Assembly: GCA_027605045.1 (NCBI GenBank)
Contig: JAQFWX010000015.1
Coordinates: 790,455 to 854,454 of the forward strand
DNA from: Phallus indusiatus
Lineage: Eukaryota > Basidiomycota > Agaricomycetes > Phallales > Phallaceae
Reading direction: 5' to 3'
Length of the DNA stretch: 64,000 nt
Both the position numbers and the translations under genes were made by a program. Under the pieces are notes generated by a model, which had not been told where the DNA came from, did no database searches, and saw nothing but the letters and a program-made list of their open reading frames with translations. Positions 46,862 through 58,534 of this stretch are shown here, piece by piece. The first letter of the stretch is position 1. Each line of letters starts with the position of its first letter.

Positions 46862-48598
46862 TTAATTTTTTGAAATCTCTGGCACTAGCAGGTCACCCAC
46901 AGCCCCGTCGGGGATATCATTATAATCATGACCTCTTCTGTCATTTATTGCATTCTCTTCTTCGGGTGTAACCATTTCCACGAGACGATTTTGGTATCCG
47001 CTTCGAAGAGCATTAGAAGACCGAAGCGTTGGTAACACGATATTACTGGTTTCAATTTTGGCAGAGTTAAGACGACGAAGATTTAGGGTAGAATAGGTCA
47101 CCAAAACACCCGCTAAATTTGAATTTATAATCGTGAAAGGTGTCCTGGAGAATGATTGTAGTATCTTAGTCTTATCCGTAGGGGAAAATACCGAAATCGT
47201 TTTCTGTGAAAGAAGTTGAGGGGCTGGGGAGCCCGAGTTTGAAAGTACAAAGATAAAACGCTTACGCTGACTGTCTGAAAAGAATAACCATTCATAAGTA
47301 CCCATTTAATACTTGAAAATGTTTCAGTTTACTAGTGACATTGCATGCGAAAAGGAAGAAACAATAACGAAGCTTATAAAGGATACGCCTATTAGACAAC
47401 TGGAATGCGATAAACCTAAGACTGTAATCACCTTATTGCTATAGTTTGATTGTTAAGATTTATGATCCTGAAATTCTCTGTGCAAAGCTTACATTGTTCG
47501 AAAATAATGAAAACGAGATTTTGCTGAATTTGAATACCAAAACCACGCTTAGATCTCCACAATTTCCAAAGTTTCGATGCGAAAACTCCAGATATAATGA
47601 TGTCGGTAGCAACGGTAGAAATGACTTCAACGAGCAAAATCAAGGTGCCCTTATCTAGCTTATTTCATGAGATCAATACTTCAAAGTTAACATAGAACAT
47701 ACCGCTGAGAATAATAGAATCCACAACTGTAATAATCCGTAAATGGAGGAAGAACGCTCAAGTGCTCACTTTGTCAAACACCCAGGGAACGCTATCATAC
47801 CTGGAACAAATGCTTAGCATGAATACTTCAGGGTTCGAGATGGAGATGCTTTCACCATAGAAAGGGACAATCAACTGTACAATAAAACAAAACTTGAAGG
47901 GTAAACCCACGGTTACTTGAAATCTAGTACCTTTGCAAACGCTGAACAACGAATATGCGCGGGCGAGTACTAAGCCTGTGAATAGCATAGATATAATGAT
48001 CAATATGCCCTAAAAACACAGTTACTACCAAATTCCACAAACCTTGAGTTCCAATATATGATAAGATCGCCATGGAGTTTGCTGCGTTAGCGATCATGTC
48101 GCAAGATCTTTTGAGTTTTGAATTTTCGGTGGGTTTACATAATCAATATCAAAAACTAGTCACCTACCTTCCCAGCTATAAACGATTAAGTTGATTAAGA
48201 GACTGGCTCAAAGGGTAACTGTCGGGACTTACAGGGATTAGTCTGTTAGCTGTGAAGCTGAGCCCTTCCCCGATCAAGGCCGCATATCTTGCAAAAATGT
48301 ACAACAGGGTGGGTAGGCTGAAGGGTTTAAGCCATATGTACTCTATTTCTTCTGCGAGATTAGACAGTGCGACGTAGGAAAGAAATGCTTGTTCCGTTGA
48401 GCCGTTTCATAAGTTTCTCTTCTTAAAGGGATTCTTAATTTATGTTGCTTACCTAGAGAGCTCATTTGGAATAAGGCGAAGATATATCTAACCAATTTTA
48501 GTCATATAAAGAGGAATGATCGAACAAATTACATACCGGTTTTGATATTCCTCGATAAGTGTGTCTATAAATCCGATCGTGACATTGTCCAGGTCCAT
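46862..48598 (-). pseudogene. DUF6533-type membrane protein, copy V
   Basis: ATG at 48598 (MDLDNVTIGFIDTLIEEYQNR, no nonsense codon). Exon 2 has YIFALFQMSSL; exon 3 has EEIEYIWLKPFSLPTLLYI and IFARYAALIGEG (48360-48260); then an 8-nt microexon CTGGGAAG (48168-48175), SCDMIANAANSMAILSYIG (48110-48050), helices with LLFTGLVLARAYSL-type sequence (48003-47850), VATDIIISGVFASKLWKLW (about 47600), and a last exon (47305-46862) with LNLRRLNSAKIETSNIVLP and a charged tail. A 2-bp length difference relative to copy II near 47800 shifts the conserved MIAFPGC segment out of frame, so it may be recently inactivated. Multi-pass membrane protein of unknown function. Confidence 0.6.
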
Positions 48599-49724
48599 AC
48601 TGTCGAACATAGTTTACGATAGTCCTAATACTATATCAAAGCTCTTAAATATCATCGATGCCATACTTCTCTCTCTCAGTAACCTGAGATCACAGTTAAA
48701 AAAATGGGCTTCAGTTTATGGAATTGAATGTCAGCCAGAGTAGGCCAATTATAATAGGCTTTGTGTCATCATTTGAAATAAAGGTCGCACCATGGGGTAC
48801 ACGTCATTGCCGCAAAACATTCTTTTGGTTTATTAGGATTAATAAGTCACAAAAAAAGCGTTAGAGCCTCGACTCACCTATAAACTCAAAAAAAAACATG
48901 AGGCGCTTTCGATTTTTGCGTCAATTATCAGATGGATTTGCACATTGACATGCATGAAAGTATAATGGTATATTAATGCCATCAGCTTCATTGTTTTTTT
49001 AGCCCATTGCCGATTGTCTTTATCTCCCGACTCCTTCCTACACCGGAAGACCAGGCAAAAAGTATGAGTATTCATGAAATCTCAATTTCACGATATGAAA
49101 AACGCCAAAGGAGCTTTCGTCAGCTTGTGGATGACCTAAATTTTATTTCAAACGGTTCCAGGATCGGCTTTGTAAGACAGCCCTCTAGATCCGTAAGACC
49201 AAGCTGTCGATGCATTGCAAAGCGTAGTTGAATGTGAGCGAGCTCCTTACAAACCAAATTGAAGCCACCCTTCATCATCAAAAAGCGAAAAAAAAAACCA
49301 TACACTCTATAGGGTATATATATATAGTCAAGTACTATGTATAAGGATATGAAAACTCAACGCTCGTCCGTGCATGAACCAAAAAGACATGAAAAGCATA
49401 CGACCCTAAAACGTGTCCAAATATTGAAAGGAATAGATAGCTTAAAATGCTTCAAGCACGAAAGCCAACAGTGAAAATAGTACTAATGTACTTGACATTA
49501 GTTTTGTTATTGTGTCTAATCGCAGGGATGTTCTTTAATGGTCTATCAGATAAATCGTAGTTATTTTCTCGGCACATAAGACTTACGATGATGATGATTT
49601 TGGCGGTTGACCTGTTATTTTGACGGTCAAAATGGCGATGAAACCGTCGATTGCGGTTATATTATTGGGACCGCCGCCAACTGACAAAAAGTGATTGATG
49701 CCATCGCTAAATGATGAAGGTGGT
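48599..49724. repeat. Segmental duplication block c (copy 2)
   Basis: Colinear with 42590-43640; also resembles 39060-39280 near its left end. No independent gene seen. Confidence 0.5.
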
Positions 49725-50817
49725 TCAATACATAATCATTATAAAGGGAGTAAACTGGAATGACCTGGTCTTGTTCAAAATACCGCTAACGTATTTGATA
49801 TCCGTAGTATAATTGAAACCTCCAAAGGAAGTGTCGCCAGAAAATGAGGTCGTGTTGCTGACAGCGCTAGTGTTAACGAAGTTGTTTGTGATGTTGCCTA
49901 CGAGCCAATCGCTGTGACATTGGATTGCTTTAGGTCTGTATGAATTATACGTTCATTTTGACTGAGAACATACCGCCCCAAGTTATAACTATCGCGACGA
50001 TCAGATTTAGTTAGCTTGTTTCAAGACAAGGAGCATACCCATTGAATATGATATCATGATCATCTATAAGAAAAAGCATTAAACAACGATCAGGGGCTCA
50101 GGCTAGAAGGAGGACATACCAGAAGCAGGTAACTCTATGGACGCGCTGCGTAACGGTCAGTATCAAGTATTGCCATAATGAAGCAACGTACGCAATGAAA
50201 ACGGCCGAGCTAATTCATATAAGCGTGATATTAAACCAAGTGATTGATACGATACACACGTATTGGCAGTTTCTCCGTTTTGTATCCAATATCTAAAATG
50301 GCTACCACCATTGAACGTCTCTTGACAGGTACCAAGGATGGCATTTCCGAAATCATAACGAATAACAGCAGTTTCATTACCTGAAAGGTATGTCAGATGA
50401 GCCTCGAGGTAAGCGATATTAAAAACGTACGACCCCCATTTCCATCTCCCAAGTCTGCCATCTGATGACTCCCTATGTGTTGACCAAGACATTCTGTTGA
50501 GTATTTGAATGAACTAGCAATAAGGAGAAGTTACGACGGGACGAGTAGATTTAGACTTGCGCTTACTTGAAATAGTTCTTCAATCCACCATTGGTACTTT
50601 GGTCTATGAGTACACCGTCATCCGAATTCCCTGAGATGATAATGTTCAACGGTTCACCCAGACCGGCAGGGAAAGTTTCAAAGCCGAACTAGTGTTTGAA
50701 TAAGAAAAGCCCGGCGAAAATAAAGGGAAAAAAACCGACCGTTATCATCTTTCCTCCATGGTTCAACGGGTTTACAAATCCTGAGGAGGTCGATAAGTGC
50801 GCACGGCGTGATTTCAT
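49725..50817 (-). CDS. Agaricomycete secreted-type protein with GEPLN-IISG core
   Basis: Minus-strand gene with about six short introns. ATG at 50817 (MKSRRAHLSTSSGFVNPLNHGG); exon 2 (about 50690-50567) has AGLGEPLNIIISGNSDDGVL; the next exons (from about 50513) have ECLGQHIGSHQMADLGDGNG and, after an intron ending near 50388, GNETAVIRYDFGNAILGTCQETFNGGSHFRYW; then SAVFIAY, DDHDIIFNG, YNLGR and finally DWLVGNITNNFVNTSA ... SFGGFNYTTDIKYVSGILN, with TGA at 49725. The string of motifs GEPLN-IISG, CLGQH-GSHQ, GNHFRYW-like and YNLGRD-LVGN is found in a large, uncharacterised mushroom protein family. No clear signal peptide is visible at this start. A truncated paralog lies at 43440-43640. The intron donor at about 50740 (GTCGGT) is weak, so exon 1 is provisional. 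Confidence 0.65.
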
Positions 50818-51649
50818 TATACTTTCGTTCTTTGTGAGATGAAAAAAGCTGATAAAGAGTTGGTATCCACGAGAAGGACTAAAAGGGATAGTTAGGATAA
50901 GGATTGTGACTGAGAATGAAGAGGAAGGAGGGTGCGAGGGGATAATAGGAAAGAGGGTGGGTTGGTAATTGTGACTTTAGGCGCTGGTAGGCAATGAATA
51001 GAATGGGCCTTTCGGCATATGTAGCCGAAAAAAACGCGAATGGTTGTAAATCTTTTAGGCTTTCAGGCATGTTCACATTTGGGCTGCAAAAAAATAACTT
51101 TTCCACCTGTTTCATATCATTTGCCTTTTCTTCTTTTCGATTTCTTTTAAGAAACTTGGAGCGAGGATAAGAATATGGCGCTCCTCATTGATAAGATAAT
51201 CAACTATTATTATTATTAGCTGGTGTTTATTTATATCCAACAGTAGTATAAAAATAGACTGGCTCCTTAAGATAAATCAAACTCGCGCCAGCGCACACGA
51301 CTAACGTAGCTAAACCACGTCTCACCCTCGCCAGACTCGTTGTTCGGAAATACATCAATACCCGCGAAAATATGTGATTAACCAATGAAAAATCAAAGAC
51401 CGGACAAAGGGTACTCATTGTTACATGTTGCAAGCGACGTCTAGACTCTGGCTGTCCGCGCGCTCAGGAAATTTGAAACTTATGGGAGACGAGTTATTAC
51501 ATATATTGCTGGCTGATGATGTCAACTGCTCAGAATGTCAAATCGATAGAAACGACGCTGAAAACAAAATAATCTGAAACTCTTACCGACTCGGATGTTT
51601 TGGTAACGCACCAGAACAAGAGAGTCTAAACAAAGGTAAGAAAGCATAG
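50818..51649. other. Intergenic, no gene seen
   Basis: Likely promoter region of the minus-strand gene ending at 50817. Nothing else recognised. Confidence 0.4.
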
Positions 51650-52165
51650 CCACAGGGTCAAAACGACAACACGACGGTTCGAAGTCTCCCAGTGAAGCCA
51701 ACAATAAATCGGCCGCACAGGAATGAGCATGCTACGGCTCCTGGTTCTGAGCAACAGCACAGCAAGCTTGTTGAGAAAGAAAATGAACGTACCACGGTTA
51801 TCAAGACGCCAGCGGAACTCAGAAGCCGAGCTGCGGTGAAGTTCAAATTGTTGACCGTGTCAAAAAACAACATTTTCACCGCGGGAGTCAACCACTGGAT
51901 TCCGGTCGTCTATGACGACTAATAGCTCCCCGTCATCCTCTTCTGAGGACTACCCTTCCCTCTATCCTTCGGTTGCGGATCTCTCCCAATACGATCTCGC
52001 TACTCCAACCTATTTCAATCGCGGGATGGATTACTTACGTCTCTCCTTTACCGATGTTTCGCTTGATATTTCTATGGACAGTCCAGAGTTGCTCGACTTC
52101 CCCTACAAATTATTTATACGAAAGGATTTGACAGAACAGATCATAACTGACAAATGATCTCTTGC
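51650..52165 (+). pseudogene. Inverted partial copy of the 56086-57208 gene
   Basis: The plus strand encodes EDYPSLYPSVADLSQYDLAT (51948 on) and DVSLDISMDSPELLDFPYK, which align with EDYLCLDPSVADLSQYDFAT and DVPLDISMGSPELYDFPTH of the gene at 56086-57208. Upstream, TTTRRFEV (about 51670) matches TTARRFKV but stops follow. Broken in at least two places and lacking the 3' third; a decayed duplicate in opposite orientation. Confidence 0.7.
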
Positions 52166-53800
52166 CTTAGCATTTAACAACAGGACCATCGTCGTCAGAT
52201 AGTATTTGTCGGAAAGCGAATCAGAAGCCAGGTTTGGCCCAACTTATAATGGTCGAGAAATTGAAGGATCTGCAAAGCAACCCTGGCCCTTGAATTCTAC
52301 GACCACTATGCGTCCTCAGGCGGCTGACGAGCCAACGTAGAAGAATGCTGAGAATGACTGCGGAGAAGAACCCAAAATCGCAGCCTATCAAAGAAGAGAC
52401 AGATTTGATGTTGACAATTGTTCAAATACTGCGTCGCAATATGGGAACCGGCCTTCATAAACAAAAAATGCCTGGATCAGTCTGATATTTTCCAGGGATG
52501 TTGAGAGAATAATATGTGGGGGGAGAACGAAGGAAGCTTGAGTATATACCAAGTTTAAAGTTTTAGGAGTTACTCACCGGGGCTGGAATTGCTTTGGTGA
52601 GGGTGGTTGGGGGAGCCCGTCAGAAATCGGGCAGATTCCTGAGTATGTTGTGTACCCTTGTGTATCCTGTTCAAACGGTTGATTCTTTAGCTTTAGCGCC
52701 TGAGTACATAATGTAGTTGATTTGATCCCGCGACTCTTTCGACCAAGATTGGACGCAAGCTATTTTGTTTTCCCAACCGTCACTGGCGTTTCAACTAAGC
52801 TAAACATGTGAAACATCTGAATTCAGTATTTTTACAATCGGGAAAATAAATCCAGGTGGAGTTACGGTAAACCATTTGCTACCTATGATTGATCATTGGA
52901 ATTAGCGAAGTGCCACTCAAGTGCTACTTACTAGTAGTATTTTGCGCTACGAGTTGATCTCGACCCATCGGGTTATTTACTATATGCGCGTACTCATATC
53001 ATTTATTTTTCTCAGCTTTGTGCGTAAGTTATGCAACTGCCTGTGGATCAAACAAGTATAAACCAGATAATTAAATTTGCGCGGTCCAATGAAACATGAG
53101 ATCTATGTTGTTTTTGTTTTTGTTTTTGGTCGCCTTCTGATTGACCTTTCTATCTATGTTGAGAATCGATATCACTCTAGAGGATTTCAAGATCAACGGA
53201 TCTTTCTAACTGAATACAAATATATCGTTGATTCATTGTTGGTAGTCTGTCAATGAAACCGCAACAGTCAACTGAGGCACGCCAGTGACTTGTAAGTTTC
53301 CACTGATACGCTATCAATCGAACCTATAACCTATAAATAGAGACTCTCACCTACTGATATGTTATGTCGAACATTGGTTCAATTTGTGAACCACCCGCAT
53401 CCGATGATCATTTGAAAATCCTCAGTTAACTACGCCCATGCTCTCTGAGACTTGGCATGATCAAGATTAATATCTAGCAGTATAGTTGACAGGTAGATCT
53501 CATCAAAGAAACAGTGTACCTAAGTCGAGGTGGCGTTTCACTGCCAAGAAGCACAATGTGAGTACGAATCGTTACACACGGCCCGCGTTACCTTTACTTA
53601 CGCATCTCCTCTTTGATAGAATCATTCTCCTTCAAGTTAATGCTGACTGCTTCCCATCCACTCTCTCAACCTGCCTCAGAACTTAGGTCAAACTTATTAT
53701 CTTACCCATCTTTGAAATTCGTAGCTTTCGCGCATTTAACTTCTCTCCAATGACGTTTTTAAATTTCTCGATTTCAAGTAAGATTTTTCGCATTCGCACA
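52166..53800. other. Intergenic, no gene seen
   Basis: AT-rich; a short (GTTTTT) repeat near 53110. It may contain the unrecognised first exon (signal peptide) of the next gene. Confidence 0.4.
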
Positions 53801-53801
53801 G

Positions 53802-55628
53802 CTCAGACGTCTGGATTAATTCTTCGTTAGGTTCATCGCCTATAATCAGTTATCAGGGACAATGGCTGGATGGTGAGGAAAGGCTCAACTCTCGCTATCC
53901 GACGTTCCTAACCACCTTTTGTTTAGGTCCGACAGTCAATGGTACTTGCGCTTCAAACCCCTTACAGCAACAAGGAACAAGGCTTACGACGAGCGAGGAG
54001 GGCGCAATGGCTACATTGACTTTTCTAGGTAATTGATCATCTGCTTGTTGATTATCTGTGTTGATCCATGATCCATAGGTACCAACATCACGTTGTTCGG
54101 GTGAATGGAAGTTTTTTGGACAGAATTTTTGTGTTCACAAGGCTCACCCCCATCGTAGTACAACGAATAATGGATATTATTTCTTCAAGCTAGATAATGA
54201 GGACACATTGAATACCAGCGTTAGCCCCCCCAACAATCTTGGTGGAGATTTCTCCATCCAAGATCAGGACAACACCGTTCCTCACACATTCCAGATCACC
54301 AATCCGCCTACTCTTAAAGATGGCCCCTTTTCCTTAGATTGTTTCTCTGTTGGCAGAGATATTGGTCCTCCTGGGTAGGTTAATCTATCCCACGGCATGA
54401 ACAAAATTTGTTTAAGCAGCTTCAGTTATAATGGTCCAATTTCTAATGTAACAATTGACGATGAATCACCTTTTATTGTGTACAATGGATCTTGGTCATC
54501 GTTTTTCTCACCCTCCTCATTCAACAACTCTGTTCACAGTACGTCCAACGTGGCGTCTAAGGCAGAATTGCAGTTTCAGGGGAGTTCTATTGTATGTCCT
54601 TTCTCCTCACACATCAAACTCCAAGCCCTTGTTTATCGAACTTCTTCTTCTAGGAGCTTTACGGTAATGGAGCATCGTTTCAAGTCCGAATTGATAATCA
54701 AACCCCAATCAATCTAGTCGGACCCCAATTTCAAAACGGTAATAGTCCCTCGGACGATTCGGAATCGTCTCAACTTCCCTCGACTTTACTTTTCTACACG
54801 GATAATTTGGATGAGAATAAAACGCACATTATGACTTTGACCAACTCCCAATCCGCACTTCTCTTCCTTGACTTTGCAATCATTAGAGGTAATCAAAGGT
54901 TAGTCTTTCTTCAGAAATGTTTCGTTTTATTGATTTTGTCGATGCTATATAGTACCTCAGTTATTACTTCAAATCAGAATCCCAGTCTTGCTGATCATGC
55001 CAAGTCGATCCCAATTGGAGCTATTATTGGAGGTGCAATCGGTGGTTTTATTATTTTCTGTTTGATTGGCCTTTATCTTCGTCGCCGCCGACGTATACAT
55101 AAATCGCGCCGCTATCGATCCACTGTGTTGAGTGACGATAGTGTTGACGCTGAAGACACACCGACTAGTGATGCCGTAACTCCGGTCGTCGAGGTTACCC
55201 CCTACATGAAGGTGGCTCAAGCTTCTGGCGATGCGTCGAATTCAAACCCTATTAATAATTCAGAATTTGGATTTGGGAGTGGAGAATCCAATCAAGTTAC
55301 TGGTTTAAACGGTCCGGAAATGGATTCTCGATCTCCTCAAGTTCCGGCTCTGTTCACGTTGACGAACAGTGGGATTGTCGAATCAAACTCACAACATCAA
55401 AATCAGCTGGCAACAACTTCTGAACCCAACGCACACTTCCAAAATATATCAGACCGGTCCCGAGAGGAGTATTTGGTTGATCAAGTCCGAGAACGAGACG
55501 CGGGTCGAGTTACTATAACCGTAGCGAGCTCGACTCGGAGCAGGTTGCCGCCTGCTTACGATGAAAGCTGGTGGAATTCGTATCGGCCTTTACCTTCGCG
55601 AAGAGATCAGGATTCAAACCGAGACTAA
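53802..55628 (+). CDS. Single-pass membrane glycoprotein with two beta-domains
   Basis: Coding begins at or before SDVWINSSLGSSPIISYQGQW (53802 on; true start not found) and runs through LGPTVNGTCASNPLQQQG, an intron at about 54030-54078, GTNITLFG, the segment YYFFKLDNEDTLNTS, an intron at about 54376-54419, FSYNGPISNVTIDDESPFIVYNGSW (second domain), an intron after SSI (about 54593-54655), ELYGNGASFQVRIDNQTPINLVG, HIMTLTNSQSALLFLDFAIIRG, an intron (about 54900-54952), then a transmembrane segment IPIGAIIGGAIGGFIIFCLI (about 55006-55065) followed by RRRRR and a 170-residue cytoplasmic tail ending at 55628. It is the common mushroom type-I membrane protein layout with galactose-binding-like ectodomains. 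The frame after ITLFG (about 54103) hits TGA and resumes in another frame, so either an undetected intron or a frameshift exists there. Ligand unknown. Confidence 0.6.
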
Positions 55629-56085
55629 ACTTTGGAGAGATGATATGTGATGGTATTGCGTTGAGAACTGTTGAGAGTTGTGATTACATTCGTTTGATTC
55701 TTTTTTCATTTTGAAGGTAACGGTACGCGACGTGACGAGATGATGACATCACAGGCACGTGCTCGTAAAAACGCGTGTCGGGCCGGGACTCGGCCCTTGG
55801 AATGGATATTTTAATTTCTGAAATTTTTTGAATACTTGATTTGGATTTTCATTATGATACATGTATAAGTACATCCACGTGATAAGAAACACCCCTTACG
55901 AACTTGGACCATAACAAAAACAGCGAGAGAACAGTGACAGAAACCCTTCGTATGCTTCTCTGCGTATTTCAAAAAAAAACGAAATAAAAATAAAGAAGAC
56001 GAAAAGAAAGTCGAAATAAATCTACGATGGAAGGTCAAGGACTTTCCGCCGGTAAACGGGGTAATATCTAAAGTAAAAAGACTGT
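55629..56085. other. Intergenic, convergent 3' ends
   Basis: Between two genes that converge. No gene or clear terminator signal recognised. Confidence 0.5.
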
Positions 56086-57208
56086 CTAAGCAACTTGAAA
56101 GCAGCGATAGAACTGGGGACGACATACCGGAACTTCAATAGAGTTGCCACTCCAAGGTGTAGGAGGTGTAGAATGGGGACGCTGAATCTCATCTATAACA
56201 CAAAAAGTGTAGCTCTTGTCCGACTGAATCGGTTCTTCCTCTTCCACCGTTGCATCCTCAGGCCAATCGACAGCGGTGTCGCTGCTGCAATGCTCACTCG
56301 ACTCCACAACGGGCTCCATCTCATCCGGACCCATCGAATGGCGAGTTGTATGCGGAAAAGGAGTCGTCCCAGGATTTCCCTTCACAATATCAATTGACGA
56401 ACGCGACTTGCGAAGTGTAGATGGCACATGAATCGTCAGTTGTGGTTTGGGTCGGTACTTTTCGCGACGCGAATCGGGAGAACCGATGAATGATTCCGGA
56501 CTACCTTCACGCATTTGACGAATGAGGTCGTCACCCGTCTGAGGAACGCGTTTTCTCGGGCCGTGGTGTGTTGGGAAATCGTATAACTCTGGGCTGCCCA
56601 TGGAAATATCGAGGGGAACATCGGGAGAGGGAGGACGCAGGAAGTCTGTCTCATGAACGAAGTGGGTCGGGGTAGCGAAATCGTATTGAGACAGATCGGC
56701 AACCGAAGGATCGAGGCAAAGGTAGTCCTCAGGAGAAGGTAACGAGATGGTGGAGGGCGACGGAGAGCTATCAACTGTCCCAGATTCAGCAGTCGATTCG
56801 GGAGATGAGGATAGCGTGATGACTAGTTGTTGCTTGTTGGCACCTCGTTTAGGCACCTCGATAGCGAGCGGAACTCCACCGCCAAGTACGCGCCAGGTCG
56901 GTTTGTGTATCCCGCTGGCTTCTTTTATAGCGCCCGTTTTCTTCTTAACGGGCTTGCTGCGCTGGGGCTTAGACTCAGCAACTGTGGCCGGCTCTTTCTT
57001 ATCCTGTGAGACCGTTTTATTGTTGTTTTTCATCGGAACTTTGAATCGTCGCGCCGTCGTTTTAGGCTTGTGAATACTAGAACATCTATTATTATCAACT
57101 GATCCTGTTTCAGTGTATGTCGTAGAACTCACAATTGACATGCACTTCCATGAGAGCATTCTCCGTCCATTTCAAAGTTACTGCATGGAACTGTTGGTAC
57201 GAATCCAT
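56086..57208 (-). CDS. Hypothetical low-complexity protein
   Basis: Exon 1 57208-57133 (MDSYQQFHAVTLKWTENALM) and exon 2 57098-56086 joined by a short GT-AG intron give 362 residues in frame. The protein is basic at first (KTTARRFKVPMKNNNKTV, KPQRSKPVKKK), then Ser/Pro-rich with EDYLCLDPSVADLSQYDFAT and DVPLDISMGSPELYDFP. The C-terminal half is acidic. No domain recognised; it looks largely disordered. A possible alternative 38-base intron near 56120 would replace the last residues. Its start overlaps the CCCH gene by 31 bases on the same strand, and an alternative intron (GTATCC ... CTATCTAG, about 57285-57243) would fuse the two in frame, so they may be one gene. A partial inverted copy lies at 51650-52165. 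Confidence 0.55.
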
Positions 57209-58022
57209 GGGGTCAGACTGGTAAGCGCAGACCACAATAAGGACATACTAGATAGGTGATTTAGTGGTTTTGTAGCGCGCTCCTTGGATACCGCAGAAGC
57301 AACGACGTTCGGGATAGATGCCAATGCGGCTGCGTTGAAGTAGTCTATCGGAGCGGATGCAGAATAAATTGAGAAAGGAGTCGCAACCTCCGGAGGATGG
57401 ATGAATTGGCATTTGTCGCCGAATCTGCATAATCCAAGGAAATAGTTCTTGCATGGTTGTGCTAAAACAAGGACCGTTGAGAAACAAGATTCGTAGCGAG
57501 ATCATTATCAGACTTACTTCTGAACTTTGGATGAACTTCTCCGTCCGTGTCTTTACCCCAATCGGGATCCAAATCACGTACATCCGGGACACTTTCCCAA
57601 CCTCCTTCAGGAGCAGGTGGCATTTCCGTTGAACCAGGGTCAGGTCGAGCATTAACCGGATGCTTAAAGTTGCACCAACGACCAGACTTGCAACCCTTGA
57701 TGTCGAGGTAAAAACGGCATGGCTTGGTGCGTCGCAGAGAAGGCGCTGAATGAGCCGGTGGAATGTGTGGTAACAAGGCAGCTTGGTGTTCGCGAGACGG
57801 TAAAGGTATGGCTTGAACTGCTGCGATGAGAGATGCGTGGCTTGGAGCAAGGTTGGACTGTTGCAGCGGTCTCTTGACGGTCGTCTTGAAGGTCACCGGT
57901 ACGAAGGGGGATGATGTCGGGAATGGGTTGCATGGGCTGGCTGCACTGGGATCATAAGAAGGAGACATGGGGTCGTAAGATGAAGTGTTATTGACGAGGT
58001 TCAGAGTAAGAGGTCGGGTCAT
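57178..58022 (-). CDS. CCCH zinc-finger protein
   Basis: Exon 1 58022-57518 and exon 2 57461-57178 (GT-AG intron of 56 bases) encode 262 residues. First finger CRFYLDIKGCKSGRWCNFKH (C-x8-C-x5-C-x3-H, about 57722-57663), second finger CKNYFLGLCRFGDKCQFIH (C-x7-C-x5-C-x3-H, split from the first by the intron, about 57455-57399). The N-terminus is Ser/Pro-rich. Tandem CCCH fingers usually bind RNA, so a role in mRNA processing or turnover is likely by family. After the second finger the frame continues to a TAA at 57178-57180, overlapping the start of the next gene; an alternative 3' exon could join them. Just downstream a third finger-like motif exists in another frame (see findings). Confidence 0.7.
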
Positions 58023-58229
58023 GTCACGAGAGGAGAGGACACAGTATATGTATGATCAACAAACAAAGTTGCCGTGCAGTGGCTTCCAATCTTTATATCA
58101 AACAGACTCAGAGAGACAAGGAATACGAACGATAAAAGAAGCTGAGACACACCTGATTTTATACATACGTGCCTTGAATACAATAAAAAGAAATTTGCCT
58201 GTGTGAATAGTAAGCGACCATCCTTTATT

Positions 58230-58534
58230 GTTATCCGGACAAAGTCCAAATAAGGGTGGCGTCTACAGATGCATTCAAGGCCAAGTCCACATCACGGGCC
58301 GTTCCGCTTTTCCAGTCGCCAATTGCCCGTAGGAGATCGAAACGCCTTCCTTTGACGTTGAAGACGATGTCTACCTGTAATAATGACCCTACACAGCAAC
58401 TCTGAAAAACATTCTTTTCGAAGAAAATGAGCGTTAATCATACGAGTATGACAGCTAAGAATAGTTCAGGTAAGCCAGAATGCTTGATCTTTTTTGTCCG
58501 GCGGTGCATCTATTGTTCGTCCCAAGGTAGCCAT
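58230..58534 (-). CDS. Small hypothetical gene or gene fragment
   Basis: Minus-strand exon ending with TAA at 58230-58232 encodes VDIVFNVKGRRFDLLRAIGD and then WKSGTARDVDLALNASVDAT. Upstream an ATG at 58534 starts MATLGRTIDAPPDKKDQAFW, which runs into TGA soon after; an intron ending with TTACAG at about 58380 could link them. The sequence has coding-like composition but I cannot name a family. Structure and integrity uncertain. Confidence 0.35.
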
